NCBI GenBank assembly: GCA_030265965.1
Contig: JAJDHA010000008.1
Coordinates: 1 to 44,111 of the forward strand
DNA: 44,111 nucleotides
Source of the DNA: Odoribacter sp. OttesenSCG-928-L07
GTDB lineage: Bacteria > Bacteroidota > Bacteroidia > Bacteroidales > BM520
Direction: 5' to 3'
Shown here: piece by piece, positions 1-15,600 of the stretch
Layout of the letters: each line of letters opens with the position of its first letter
Position numbering within the stretch: position 1 is the stretch's first letter
The notes under the pieces: generated by a model
What the model saw: only the letters and a program-made list of their open reading frames with translations
Told to the model about the DNA's origin: nothing
Database searches by the model: none
Translations under genes and position numbers: made by a program

Positions 1-3000
1 TACTGCATAACCGATTAAAGCACAAGTACCATTAGTATTTGCTCCATAATATGTAGCGCCGTGAGTTAGTTCATCATTAATATCTAATGCTGTTTCTAAT
101 TCAGGTTCTAAGTACCATGTGATACCATAGCCCATTACTGTGATTTCTTTAACAGTAGCTTCATAACAGAATGATTGTGTTGCTACAAGATAGTCATAAT
201 CTGTAGGATCTATTACAATCTCTACTGCAACTCTTTGTGTGCTTTCGCAGTCGTCGCCAACTGTAATAGCAGCATAATAAGTAGCTGTTTCAAGAATATG
301 TTCAGGAGCTAAAACTTCTGTTCCGTCTAATGTTGCGTACCAATTAACATCATCATTAACAACAATACTACTAATCATAGCGCCTTCGCAGAATACTTGA
401 TCTTCAATAACAGGTATTGTTATAATTTCAGATGAAAATGTTATAGGCACAGTAGTAAGCGTTGTACTTTGACATTCGCCAATTACTTGAGAAGCAAACA
501 ATGTTATATTAGAAGTAAGATGTGTTGCAGGAGGCATAACAAAGCTTCCGGCAGCATCTAAGTACCAAACTACTGTTTGTCCGTTAACCGGCAGATCCAT
601 TATTCTGACTGTTCCCATTAAAGTTTCGCATAATTCAATAGGATCTATTACAGGAGCAGGAATTTCCATCTCAGGATCAATCTTAACATAAACATAAGAG
701 CGACCGCTTTCACAATTGCCTATGCTTTGAGATACCCAGTAAGTTGTTCCGTTAACCAACGGAGTTGATAATGGTAATGGTTCAGTACTTGTTTCACTTG
801 CATACCATTTAATATTTACGCCTTGAACTGAAATATTAGCTAAGGTTAAATTACCTGCTACTTCGCACAACTCAACAGGTGATTCCACTGTTGGAGGTGG
901 AACATTATCATAAATTTTAACAAGGACTGCTGCGCGTGCGCCTTCACAAATATCACTTGCGCTATTAGCTGCATAATATGTAGTATTATGTTCGAGCGGA
1001 ATTGTTAATGCAAGCGGAGCATCATCGTCTATTGTTGCATACCAATGTACACCGTGACCTATTACTTCGAGGTCGCCTATAGTTGCTCCTGCACAGAACA
1101 TTTGTTCATCAGGAATAATTGGCGCACTTGGTGTTGTTATTGTAATATTAACAGCTACGCGGGTTGTGTTTTCACATTCTCCTACTGCTTGAGCTGCGTA
1201 ATATGTTCTTGTTTCTAATACAGTAAGTTCTGATAACGGATCACCGCCTGTTGGCGACAAGTACCATACAATACTACTGTTTGGAACAATTACAGAAGCA
1301 AGTATTGCTCCTTCGCAGAATGATTGGTCTGCTATTGCAGGTATAATTGTAATTTCAGGAACTAAGGTAACAGTTACCGGAGTTCTTGTTGTACTTTCAC
1401 AATCTCCTAATACAAGACCTGCATAATATGTAGCACCAGGTACTAATGGTGTATGAGGATCTAATGGAATAGTATGAGTTTCATTAAAATACCAATTAAT
1501 TTCACCATAACCGTTTGTTAACAGATCTGCTACTGTTCCACCTGCACAGAATTGTTGCGGTGAAGTAATAACAGGAGCAGGAACAATCATTTCTTCGGTT
1601 AGAATAACCTTAACAGCAGTACGTCTTTCACTTTCGCAATGACCTAAGCTTTGTGAAGCCCAGTAAACCATTTCGTTTGTGAGAACTGTTGTTAATGGTA
1701 ATTCATTACCACCAACTTCTGCATCGTACCAACGAACATTAATTCCTTGAACTTGTACTGCTGCAAGTGTTAATGTTGTCGGAATAGTTACAACACAGAA
1801 TTCTTGTGGTGATGAAACAACCGGAGGATTAACATTATAATACAACCATACAGTAACAGGAGTAGTTTCGCCAATACATTCGTCATTAGTTTGAGCTGCG
1901 TAATAAGTAACACCGTGTGTTAATGGTGTATCTAAACCAACTTCATCTCCGTTTTCAGGAGCATCAAACCATTTTATACCTGAGCCGGTAACTTTAATAT
2001 TACCAACAGTAGGATTAACATCTTCACAGAAGAATTGTTCAGGATCTGCAATTGGCGCGCTTGGAATACCAACTGTAATTTGTACAGGTACACGCACTGA
2101 ACTTTCGCAATAACCAACAAGTTGAGATGCCCAATAAGTTCTATTTTCTAAAGGAGTATTCCAATCTTCTATCATTGTTGAATTACCTTCAAAATAATAC
2201 CAAATTATGTCATTATTAGGAACAGCTATATCAGCTAATGTCGCACCTTCACAGAATGATTGATCTTCTATTATAGGTATAAGAGTAATTTCATCAACTA
2301 CATTTATTACTACCGGAGTACGTTCAGTACTTTCGCAGTCACCTGCAACTAAAGCAGCATAATAAGTATTTCCATTTATCAATGTAGTATTAATTGGTAG
2401 CGGTGTATCGTCATCTACCGAGCTATACCAAGCTAAATTACTACCATCTGTAATAATATCTGCTAAAGTTGAATTTAATATTGGATTAATAAAATTACAA
2501 ACTTGTTGTGGTGATTCAATTACTGGAGCTTGAAGTTCAATAAAGTCTTTTACAATAGCTACAACCGGTGAACGGAAAACGCTTTCGCAGACACCGTTTG
2601 TTTTAGCAGCCCAGTATGTATTTCCATCAACTAATTCTGTATCTGAATCTAATGGAGTTCCGCCTGTATCAACAGAATACCAAATAATATCTTGACCGTT
2701 AGGTTTAAGATCTGATACATAAGCAGGCTCACAGAAGTTTTGTGGTGAAGTTACAATTGGAGGAAGAACAATAATTTCTTCTGTTGTAACTGCAAGCACT
2801 TCGCCTTCACAAGAACCATTACTTTGAACTGCATAATATATATTACCATCTTCAAGCATTGTAGATAATGGAAGCTCATTTCCGTTTGTTGCGGCATCAT
2901 ACCATTTAACACCTGCACCTGTGATTTCAAGGTCAGCTAATGTTGATCCGTAACAGAAGTATTGTGTTTGTTCAGCAATTGGAGCTTCATTTTCTAATAA

Positions 3001-3690
3001 TGTTATTGCAACCGGTACTCTGTGAGTAATTTCACAATCACCAACACTATAACCTGCATAATAAGTTCTTTGTGTTAATTTAGTATCAGGAGAAAGCGGA
3101 TAGCTATTATCAGGATCTAAGAACCATACAATATTTCCGTAATCGCCAACAACAATATCGCTGATCATAGCGCCTAAGCAGAATGATTGATCTGCAATAA
3201 CCGGAACTATTGTAACTTCACCAACAATATTTATTCTTACAGGTGCACGATAAGCGCTTTCGCAGTCTCCTGCAATAAAGCCTGCGTAATAAGTTACTCC
3301 GTCTGCTAATTCAGTTTCAGGAGCGAGTACATTACCATTAGTTGCAGCATCATACCATACTAAATTAGGATATGTAGTAATAATATCAGAAATAGTTGCC
3401 TCTGCACAGAATGATTGTGGTGAATCTATTTCTGGTGTAAGTAATGTTAATGATTGAACTACGCTAACTTTAACAGGTGAGCGTCTTTCACTTTCGCAAC
3501 CTGCTTCGTCGGTTTGACTTGCATAATAAATTTTGCCATCAACTAAAGTTTCGGTAAGTTCTAAAGCTTCTTCATCTTCTATTGCTGTTTCGTTTTCATA
3601 CCATTTAATATTTAATCCTTCAGCAATAAGATCTGCAACAGTAGCCGGTGAACAGAACTCTTGAGGAGTTGTAACAACCGGAGGCATAAT
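1..3690 (-). repeat. Block II CHU_C Ig-like array: at least 16 modules in four tetrads, open at the left edge
   Basis: Sixteen modules with mean spacing of about 233 bp; the FC codons lie near 3654, 3409, 3179, 2955, 2734, 2497, 2256, 2031, 1795, 1546, 1316, 1096, 866, 628, 389 and 167. Four classes recur in order: a (PP-V-SPQ-FC), b (AP-I-SPQ-FC ... AGDCES), c (P-I-DQSFC ... LETRTYYA), d (Q-FC ... GAGVKWYD ... TNG-C-GE). The array continues past the window. Confidence 0.85.
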
Positions 3691-6600
3691 ATTAGGACAA
3701 TCATTAGCAAGTACAAGGATACTTACCCAAGCAGTACTACAAGTATAAGTACCGTCATAAACACATAATTGATATTGGAATAAGTCGTTTCCATAGAAAC
3801 CTGAATTAGGTACGTATGTAAATGTTCCATTATTGTTAATGTTGGTTATGTATCCGTTAGTAGGTTGAGTTAAGATTGTTATTAATGGAGCGCTATTAGG
3901 ATAAATATCATTTGGTAGAACACCATTGTTAATAACTGTAATTTCAAGTTCTCCATCTTGAGTCATTGAATAGAAGTCAGGGAATGCAATGATTTGTTCA
4001 GGCTCATCTTCAAGAGGTGAAACTATTATAGTTACCCAAGTAGAATCGCATAATCCTATTTCATTACATATTTTGTATGAGAAGTAATCTGTTCCAACAA
4101 AATCTGTTCCCGGTGTATAATCAAATGTACCATCGCCATTATCTGTTAATGTTCCGTGAACTGGTTGAACAAGTACACTGCTTATACTAATAACACCACC
4201 GTCAATATCAGTATCATTATCCATAACACTCATATCATCTATTGAAACATTAACATCAGTTGTATATAAGTCAGGTACTGCTACCGGCGGACGTGGAGAA
4301 ATATATTCGTAAATAACTCTCAAGTACAGGTATGCATGTTGTATGTATCCACAATCGTGTTGTACTGTGTACATTACTGTGTCACAACCAACAAAACCTG
4401 CATTAGGAGTATAAGTATAGTAACCATTAGCGGCAATAGTAATACTACCGTTATTTGGTGTAGTATTCTCAATAACCGTAAGAACTGCATTGCTGAGTAA
4501 GAAGTCGATATCATTATCAAGCACGTTCGCGCTTACAGGTTTATTAACGTAGGTAATATTATAATCATTAACAGCAATAAGATAATTTGTTTCTGTTATG
4601 ATTTCTACATTAGATATGCTGAAAATACATCCATCAGCATCTGTTACCATAATATAGTATCTACCTACAGGTAGATTTGGAGCAGTAAATTTTCCTGGTG
4701 ATTGAATAATAAATCCAAAATTATCTCCAGCTGCAAAATGTGCGAAATAAGGAGCTGTTCCTCCTGTAATGTCGAGAACGATTTCTCCAATTCCTTCACA
4801 TGTTGCTAATGCCGGTGCTGCTGTAACACTCATTCCTGAAGTACTTCCTATAGTAAATTCTTCACTGTAAATACAGCCATAAGTATTTTCAATTTCAATA
4901 GTATGATTTCCGGCAGCTAGTGATGCTTGCGCTTCATTGTTTAGGAACGGCAATAACGGACCACCATTAATTGTGTATCTCCATGTGCCGGTGATGGCTG
5001 GTGGATCGATTGTTATTATTGCTTGACCGAGTGATGCACATGTAGCATTTGTAATATCAATATCGAAATTTAAGTCGCTGCCTGCTGTTTCAACAGTAAT
5101 ATCAACAACATCATAGCAACCTATTTCATCAACTACTGTAATGGTGTATGTGTCGGTAGCAAAACCATTTCCTATTGAGTAAGGATGTGCAGGTATTGGA
5201 AAATAATCCGTTCCGTTGATTGTGTATTCAACTACACCTACTCCACCTGTTACTTGAAGGAAGATTTCACCGTTGTCTGCACTACAATCTGTAGCTGGAG
5301 TTGCGCTTGCTATAGCTTTTAAATCGCTGCTTTCACTTCTTAATGTAAATGATGTATTAATAGCAGGAGCACAATTAGATGTGTTGGTATCCCAAATATG
5401 CATAATGTAAGCGCCTATGGTTAAATCTTCTATTAATCCGTTAGGAGCTAAAGGATATTTAGTATCGCCATTATCGAAATTATATTCGTAACTTCCGCTA
5501 CCACCTATAACTTCAACAACAATACTTCCAGATGCATCAGCATCATCGCATGTTGGGAATGTATTAACATATACAGATCTGACTTCAATAACTGCATTAG
5601 GATCTCTACCTATAACAATATTGTTAAGAGTAAGAACACAATCATCAGCAAAAATAAAGCTTACTGAATATGTACCTTCTGATAGACCTTCGATTGTTAG
5701 ATCTCCGGTTGCAGGAACATCCGATGGAGTATTTGAGCCAATATAATATTGAACAGGTCTGTCTAAATCGTCAAAAGTAATAGTTACACTTCCGCTGGCA
5801 GTACCGTCGCAAAGAGCGTTAGTAAAGTCAACAACTTCTGCAAATTTTTCACCTGGAGCATCAATTGTAATAGTCAGTTCATCTGTACAATAGCCTGAGT
5901 CAAAAACAGTAATGTTGTGGGTTCCTATTCCTACAATAATATCAGTTGTATCTCCAACCATACTTATTTTCGGACCATTGTTTAATTGATAAGAATAGAC
6001 TCCATTACCTCCTGTAACTGTAATATGAACCATACCGTCTTCATCACAAGTAGCTTCTTGCTTTACAGTATAAGCAACACTCATACCTGCATTTGCACCT
6101 ACAACAGCTGTAGTAGAAGCCACACAACCGTCATAATCTTTTACTAAAACACTATAAGTATCTGCATCAAGACTGCCTATGGTATAATTAGCCGGTAATG
6201 CTGAAAAGTCAGCATCAATACCTACCAACATATATTCGTATGGAGCTACGCCACCGCCTATGGATAAAATAATAGTACCATCAGATATAGATGACGAGCT
6301 TGTTTCATCATAACATGAAGAAGAAGGTGTTGTTGCTGCTGTAACTACTATATCGCTATTATACGGATTTAATGATATTGGACCGGCATAAGCAGGACCG
6401 CAGTAATCACCACTATTATCAACAACATAAACAGTATAACTTCCTGCAGCCAAATCTTCAATAATTCCATTTGCTGCTAAAGTATTTGTAAAAGGTCCGT
6501 TTTCATTGAAACTCCATGAGTAACTACCGCTACCACCTACAACCGAAACAAAAATACTACCTGTATTATCTGAACAAGAAGGTTGTGAAACAATATTTAA

Positions 6601-9600
6601 AGCATTAATTTCAATGGATGGTAAAACATTTACTTGTAAGTCGAGAGGCAATAATGCTTCGCAACCTGTATCATCTATTGCTGCAAATGCTCTATATAAT
6701 GTATTTTCTGTTGGAATAACAGTAACAATTTCACCTACATAACCTGAACCAACTAAATTAAGATCTTCGCCATCTACTTCGTAGAATGTGAAGGTTGTAT
6801 AATCAATATGTGATTGGTATGTAATATATTGTAACAAGTCAACACCATCGCCTGCACAAACAGTAATTTCACCGTCTTGAGCTATCGGCTGATAAACAAG
6901 AACCGGTCTTGGGTTAACAACGATTTCACGACTAACTCTCATGATATCAGTTCCGTTAAGCACATAGAATGCTGTTAAATTATATTTACCCGAATTATCA
7001 AATCTAAACCTTGCTTGTGAATCATTCTCAGTTACTGATGAATTTCCTTCCAGAGGAAGACGAGTTGGTGCCGTAGAAGAGCCTGAAACAATACTCATTG
7101 AATATGTGTACATATCCATTCCAGCAGGCACAGTAAATACTTCAATATCTCCAACGCATAATGTATCCGCTCCGAAAAGAGTTGAAATAGGTACAACCAT
7201 ATCATAACAACTACCACCATAATGTACAGCTAATAGCTGATAACCTTCTTGCGCCGGAACACTTATTTCGGGATCAAGTTCGAAAGTTGCACCTGCAATA
7301 TTACCAACAGTAGTGAAGTGTTGTTGAGCAACACGATTACTTTCTATTTTTTCATCAATATCTAAAATACCATTATTGTTTAAATCAATATAAAAATCAA
7401 TAAATAGATCATCGCCAGTATAGAATGCGGAAATGTTTTTTACTTCATATTGTCCTGTCCATTCATCATCAAGCATAACACCGTAACTTTTATCAGATGC
7501 TCCCAAGAACTCCATTTCATACCATTGAACTTTCATGCCGAAATAACTTGGGACTTCAGTTCTATAAAACTTACATATTATTTCATCACATTCTAATTCA
7601 CCACTATGAATTATTTCCATATAGAAGTCATAGGAATCACAAGCTGCTTCTTCGACAGAGAATTGGAAAGTAAAAGTTACTTCTTCACCTATGTCGATAC
7701 CTGTTTCCGGGAACCCGACCATATATTCCAAACCCGCATCATTATTAAGAGATATAGTGGGTTCTAATCCTACATATAGACCAGGATGAGTTGTACACTC
7801 AAAAGATCCCTCAATGTATTCCATTCCCGGAGGAATTAGGAAGTATATTGAATCATGATCATAATCAGGATAATCATATTCAAACTTATAAGTAGCAGTC
7901 CAAGTAATAATAGGACTATTCATTTCATTATCCGCATAATAAATGCGATTGTCATTATTTGTCGGATTTAAATTATTGTTAGGATCATGATTTTCTGAAG
8001 TCCAATCAACTGCTTTAGTAACATTTAAATAACTTATTAAAGAATATGTTGCCGGACTTGACTCATGGAAGTCTAATATGAAAGGATTTGCCGTTATTGT
8101 TTTTGGACTAACAGCATTTCCTGCTTCACCACAAGCATCACTTGCATTAAGAATAAAGTCGAAAGCACCATCAGAGAAGAATCCGCATGTTGCATTTACA
8201 TAAACTTTAAAATCAATAGAGTCTCCAGCAGACAATAAGAAGTCATCATCTTCTGTTGGAAAATGGAAATCTTCTGGCATTGTAAATGTAAAATACTGGA
8301 ATACGCTATCTCTGTCCATTACTATCGGACCAATAGTTGTGTTTGAAATATTATCATAATATTCAAACTCTGCTCTTACTGCATTAATACCTGTTGCAAT
8401 ACGATCGTCGAGTGCAAGAGAAATATTAGAAAGGTTTCCTTCTTCCAGAGCATAAGCCCTTAACTCATAAACTTGTTCTTCACAAGGAGTGATAGGTGAT
8501 TCCGGTTGAGAAACAAATATCAGGGCATCATCAACTGGTAAAGCTCCGTAACCTAATTCTATATCTTTATATATTTCGCCACATACTCCGGTATTAATTA
8601 TTAATCTTACCGTAACAGTATTATTTGTAACATGCGCCGATTGCGGACGATAAGTTACTGTTAGCGCATTAATACTTACAGGTTCTGCTGCACTACCACC
8701 ACTCGAATAAGGGAAGAAGTGTCCATTGCCATCTACAAATACACCACTTGCATTTTTATATTGCCATTGGTAGCGTTGAACTTGAGTAATATTTTCAATT
8801 ATTGGAGATAAGCCAAAAGTTCCTCCCGGACAAACACTTGAGTGAGAAGAAGTGAGTTCCATTGTAGGCATTTCATTTACATTTACAACAACTTCTTTTC
8901 TTTCTTCCGGTAAATTTTCACAGAAGTTAACAGCTGTGATAGCAACAAAATATGAAGTTGTATCTGTTAATACAGGAGTATCAAAAATTTCTCCGTAATC
9001 GCCTCTGCTTGTTAATGGATTATCATCAGCATCGTACCATAAATATGTAACCGGAACTTCAACGCCAGTTGCAATACCTGCAGTAAGCGTTGTTGATGAG
9101 CCTGTACAAATAGTAGCATCTGTTGTTACTATTTGAACCGGAGTTGCTGTTGGTAAAATATCAATTAATATAGGTGTTTGTTCACTTTCGCAATAATCAT
9201 TACTTTGAGATACGTAATAAGTTGCTTCATGAACTAATACGTCAGTTTCTGTTAAAACATTTCCTGCAGCATCATACCAATTAATATCATTACCTGTTCC
9301 TATGTCTGAAATAACAATATTTGCTATTGTAGATTCAGGGCAGAAACTTTGTGGAGAATCTGCTGTTAGAGCTGCCAAATCATAAATTGTAACTGTTACT
9401 GCTGTTCTTTCGCCTTCGCAATCGCCGTTAGTTTGTGCAGAATAATAAGTACTGCCGTTTGTTAATTCAAAATCTAATACTAAAGCTGTTGTAGCATCTA
9501 CTGTAGCAAACCATTTAACGCCTGCACCGGCAACTTCAAGGTCAGCAATTTTTGCAGAAACGCAGAATATTTGTGTTGCAGGAGTAATAACCACTTCAGG

Positions 9601-12600
9601 TTCGTCAATAGTAATATATACCGATCTGCGAGTAGAGCTTTCGCAACCATCATAAGCTCTTTGAGCAGCATAATAATATCCTTGAACCAGAACAGTTGAC
9701 GGGCTCAAAGGTTCGCCGCCTTCTAATGAAGAATACCATACAATATGATCATTAGGAGTAACAAGATTACCTACTAATGCGCCATCACAGAATTGTTGAT
9801 CTTCAATTGCAGGAGGCGTTTGTGGAGTTGCTTGAAGTACTCCTATTTCTGTACGGAGTGCGCTTTCACATTCTCCGGCTACGCTTGCTGCGTAATAGAC
9901 ACTACCGGCAGCAAGAGGAGTAGTAGAATCTAATGGGTCACCACCTGTTTCTGATGAGTACCATACAACATTTAATCCGTTAGTCCATAAATCTGCAACT
10001 GTCATTCCTTCAACAGAACAGAAACGTTGAAATAAAGGTAAAATAATAGGAGCATCTAATTCTAATTCTTCTACTATGATAACTTTAACATAGGAAGCTT
10101 CGCTTTCGCATAATCCGTTATTTTGTGTAACGAAATATATAGAATCATGATATAATGCTGTTGTTGGGCTTAAAAGTTCGCCGGCAGCATTGTACCATTT
10201 CAAGTTAACTCCAAGTGCATATAAATCGGCAACTGTAGCTTCTTCGCAGAATTCTTGCGGAGTTTTTACAGAAGGAGGATTAACAATAAGTTCGTTTACT
10301 GTAACTGCTGTAATTTCACCTTTACAATAGCCGTTGCTTTGAACTGCATAATAAGTTTCACCATCAACTATAGGTGTATTTACAGACAATTCTGTCTCAA
10401 GAGTAAATTCGGCATACCATGTAATACCGGCTCCTTCTACTACAATATTTGCAATTGTAGAAAGTGGACAAACATCTTGTACATCTTCTATTAGCGGAGC
10501 ATCGTATTCATCAATTGTTATTACAACAGGAATTCTTTCTGTTAATTGGCAATCGCCTGTTCCGTAAGCAGCCCAATATGTTCCTGTAACCAAACGTGTG
10601 TCAGGAGTTAAGACAAGGGTAGATGTTTCTGTCGGATACCATGTTACATTACCCGGAACAGTTAATTTAATATCGCTGATTGATGCTGCATCACAGAAGC
10701 TTTGATTTGCTATTGGATGAGAAATAAATTCTGATGCTTCAGTAAATTCAACTTCGGTGCGTAACGCGCTTTCACAAGCGCCGGCAACTCTTGCTGCATA
10801 ATATGTAGCACCGTCTGTAAGAAGAATATTATGATCTGTAATAGGTTCTGTTGCACTTGCAGATTCGTACCATACAATATTACTATAAAGTTGTGTGTAC
10901 AATCCAAGCGTTTCTCCAACACAGAAAGTATGCGCTAATATTGCAGGAGGGTCAAGTTCTTGCTCTCTCAAGAATACTAATACGTATGATCTTTGGTCGC
11001 TTTCGCAAATTCCAACAGATTGGCTTGCATAGTAAGTTCCGCCGTCTTCTAATGGGTAATCAGAAGCTAATGCTTCGCCACCGGTAGGAGCTAAGTACCA
11101 TTTAATATTTTGTCCGGAAGCTACAAGGTCTGCAACAGTAGCAGGAGGACAGAATATTTGTGGTGATTGAACAGATGGAGGAGCAACAACAGGACAAGGT
11201 ATTTGATTTACATATATATAAACCCAAGCCGTATCACAAGCAACATCTGTATCTGTTGCACATAATTTATACATAAATGCATCAGTTCCGTAGAATGTAA
11301 CATCCGGCAAATACTCAAAAGTACCGTCAGCATTCAAGCTTATTGCACCATTTGACGGTTGAGATAATAGAGTAACAACCGGTGTAAATCCGTTATATAA
11401 GTCGTTTCCTAATACTGAGTTTGCTATTAACACCTCATTTTGAGGAACTGTGTACCAATCCGGGAATGCATAGATTATATCTTCATTTGAAGTAACAACA
11501 ATAGTTACCCAAGTAGAGTCGCAAAGATCTTCATATTCATTACTACAAACTTTATAGTAGAATACATCCGTTCCTACGAAGTTAAAATTCGGTTCATAAC
11601 TGAAAGTACCGTCACCATTATCGGTTAAAGTACCGTTTGAAGGTTGAGAAATAATATAAGGATCTGATAAAGTTCCTCCATTACGTTCTGTATCATTAAC
11701 TCTAACATCCATAATTTCTATTTCTTGATTTACATAAGTAGAATAGAAATCTGTAATTGCAACAGGTGGTAATGGGTCTTCAATAATAATATCATCAAGC
11801 ACAGTAATGATCAACAGAGCTTGGGATTCTAATCCGCAAGTGTTAATAACAGTATATGCAATAGTGTCGATACCTATGAAATCTTCTACAGGCAAATAAG
11901 TATAATTTCCAAACTCATCTATATTTATTGAGCCACCTTTTGTAGGCGTTTCGAATCTAACTAATGTCAACAAATTATTATTATAATCGAAGTCATTATC
12001 GAAAATATTTCCTGTTGCTTGAGTGTTTTTATAAATAACATTAAAATCGTTATTCGCATTAATCATTTCGATTGCACGATTAATGGTTATTTTTTCATAA
12101 GTTGCAATACAACCCATTGCATCTATCACAGATAGTGAATAAACACCAACTGGAAGATCGGTAATATTAACATCTCCTGCTTCAACACCGGTCTTATTTA
12201 TAAGATCTTTACCGATAATTGAGTATGGAGCAGTCCCTCCTGCAATATTTAATTGAATGCTGCCTCCTGTTGTTCCATCACACGAAGCATCTTTTGTAGT
12301 AACAGAAGACAGAATAATGTCAGCCGTATTGTCAATATATATTTCAGCATCTGTAATACATCCGTTATTATTACTAACTATTACTTTATGCCATCCGGCA
12401 GTAACGTCTTCAATAACGCTATTAGTTACAAAGGCTCTCCAATCTTTCCCATCGAGTTGATATCTCCATACGGAGTTATCACCAGCAGACGGACTTATTG
12501 TAATATTCATTATACCATTATACATACAATAGGCTGGTTGGACTTGAGACAGAGATAAACCAATGGAAGTAGGATTAACATTTACAGTCGCTTGAGCAGA

Positions 12601-15600
12601 AACTGCACAATTCAATTCGTCATCAAATACTGTTACAAGATATGTTCCTGATTTATATAAACCAAGATTACCATCTTCAGGAAATGGGTTAGCCGTAGCG
12701 TCATCTATTGAATAAGTTAGATTACCCTTATAACCAACAACATTCGCACTAATTGAACCTTCCTCAACATCACAACCGGAAACCGTACTTCCTGTTACAA
12801 AAAGCATAAAGTCGTTGCCTCTTGGCGACAATTCTATTGGATTACTAACAACAGGAGTACAATTTGGATTTAGCGCGTCCCATACATAAATAGTATAAAC
12901 ACCTAAAGATAATCCGTCAATTATTCCATCTCCTAATTCGTACTTATTACTTAAACTTGTAGAATATGCCCATTCATAAGATCCGCTACCACCACTAACA
13001 ATTAATCTTATTGCTCCTCTTATTTCGCTCAAGCAAGCTGGTTGTTCTACCACATATATAGATTCAATTTTTAAATCAGAACTCGGATCTCTACCAATTT
13101 GTATATCATTAATAGTAAAGTTACATCCGCTTTCGTAATAGAAAGTTATTGAATAAGTTCCTTGTGCAAGACCTGTAACAATAAAATCTCCTGTTGCTGC
13201 TGCAGTATAATTAACACCTGCAATAGTGTAAGAGGTTGGTCTTGGAGAGCTTGTAGTTCCTACTCTGAAAATAGCGCTACCACCCGAAGTTCCGTCACAT
13301 GGTGCATCTATTGTACTAATAAGATCAACTCCTTCTTCGCTTTGAGTATTAACATAAACATAATCCGAAGCATAACAATTGTTGGCATCAATTACCTCAA
13401 CAAAATGGTATCCTGCAGGAGCTTCAACTGTTAATACTGTTCCAATTAAAGGAATAGCATTTCCATAATTTAATATATATGAATATTGCTCAGTACCGCC
13501 TGAAACATTAATTCTGAATGTTCCCGGTCTTCCGTCACAATAAGCATATTGAGTTGTTGTCAAAGTTAATTCAATTCCAATTTCTGCTTCAACTGTTGCC
13601 AATGCAGATGCAGTACAACCGTTAGCATCTGTAACATTAACTACATAATCGCCGGGAGTATAAGTTATTCCTAAATTTCCGTGAGCAGGTACTAATGCCG
13701 GAGTAACAACATCAAATCTACTATCAATAATACCTTTTAATGTATATCTATATGGTGAAGTTCCTCCACCTACACTCAAATGTATCTGACCATCGCCAAT
13801 ACCACAGGTAGTAGCAGGTCCTGTTTCTAAAGAAATAGCAAGATCCGTATTATCTTCTATAGTAATATAATCTGTTTTAACAGGAGGACAAGCTAAGTTA
13901 CCGGCTTCACGAACAATAAAATAGTAAGTACCGGCAGCTAAATCCGAAATTACTCCGTTGTCAGCTAATGGTAAAAATGCTCCTTGTCCGTTTATTTGGT
14001 ATTCATAAGTACTTGCGCCTACAGCAGTAATTCTTACTGCTCCGGTAGTTGTTCCACATAAAGGTTGAGCTGCAATGCTTATTGATGTAACATTAATATT
14101 TGGTTCATTGCTCATACCTATTTTAATATTGGTATGAGTTGCTTCGCAACCATCATTACCTAATACATGTAAAGTATATGTTCCTTCAGCAAGATTGTCT
14201 ATTGTTACCGGACTTGCGGTAATATCTATATAATCACCTTCATCTATACGGTAACTGAAAGAAGAACTTGATCCTGTAACGCTAAACGTTATAGTACCGC
14301 CAGCTGTTCCGTCGCACTTAGCATCAGTTTTAATGATATTGGAAATAGCAATATTGCCATCTCTAAATGGGATTACAAATGATCCGGTACGCATACATCC
14401 GTTTGCATCGAATACAGTAATTGAATAATTTCCGGCTGGAAGATCAATTAATGTTTCCATTCCTGCAAATGTTACGTAATCATAACCGCTAACTCTGTAT
14501 GAATAATATGGATTAGGGTCGGTTGAAGGTGGAACTGCAATTGTTAATCTCACCTGACCATCGCTTACACAAGTAGCAGGGCTTACATTTGCAATGCTTG
14601 CAGAGAAACCGTATGTTGAACTAATAACAATTCCGCTTGCATATACAAAACAACCTTCTGCATCTGTAACTTTTAATTCATGTTCGCCGTTAGCAAGTTC
14701 TGTAATCATACCATCAGTACCTACGGTAGTTTCTACACCGTCGAGTTCATATATATAAGGTGCAATACCACCGTCAACAAGAACTCGAAGTGAGCCTGTT
14801 GCATCGCCGCAATATACTGTTGGATTAATTTCTAAAACAGTAACACTAAGATTTGTGTTTTTAGGAGTTAATCTTATCGGTTCGCTTTCAGCAGGAGAAC
14901 ATGTCAGATTATCTAAATCTTGAACATAAACAGTATATACTCCGGCAGCTAAGTCGCCAATGATACCATCAGCGCTTAATGGCTCATAATCTGTTCCGCC
15001 ATCAAGATTATATCCGTAGCGTCCTTCACCGCCATAAACAGTGATATGAATACTACCGGTTTCGTCGGTACAATTAGGTTGAGTAACAACGCTGATACTA
15101 CCTATATTAATATTAGTACCTTTTTCCAATCCGATAGTAATACCGGGATAATTAATATAACATCCGTTATCATCGCTTACTTCTAATTCATAAGTACCTA
15201 CAGGTAAGTTAGGAATAGTAACAGTAACAAAATTAGTTCCTGCTTGTCTTTCTATTTCTTTATATTCTCCATCACCGAAGGTATAGTATAATGTATTAAG
15301 GTTATCATCTAAGAATTCAAGTTTCATAATAATCTGACCACCTGATTCATTTTCGCAAGTTGCATCTATCTTTTCAACACTAACATAAGCAAAACTTGGT
15401 TTTTCATGTTCTATTTCAAAAGTTTTGCTTACTCCACAATTATTATTATCAATAACAATAATAGTATTTAATCCGACATAAGATAGAATCGTAATAGACT
15501 CTTGTCCACGGATGAATTCTTTCCAACCTTGACTGTTTAATCTATATCTATATGGTTCGTTAGTAACATGATAATTATCTATTGTAATTGTTGCCATTGC

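Noticed and set aside
1-3690. Regular spacing of about 233 bp that could suggest a repeat array such as CRISPR
   Set aside because: The period is far too long, the copies are diverged at DNA level and the similarity is at protein level.
10255-13434. Several + and - strand ORFs of 67-101 codons inside the giant gene (for example 10255-10494, 12253-12558, 13162-13434)
   Set aside because: They are out-of-frame shadows of the long minus-strand frame, with odd composition and no recognisable domain.
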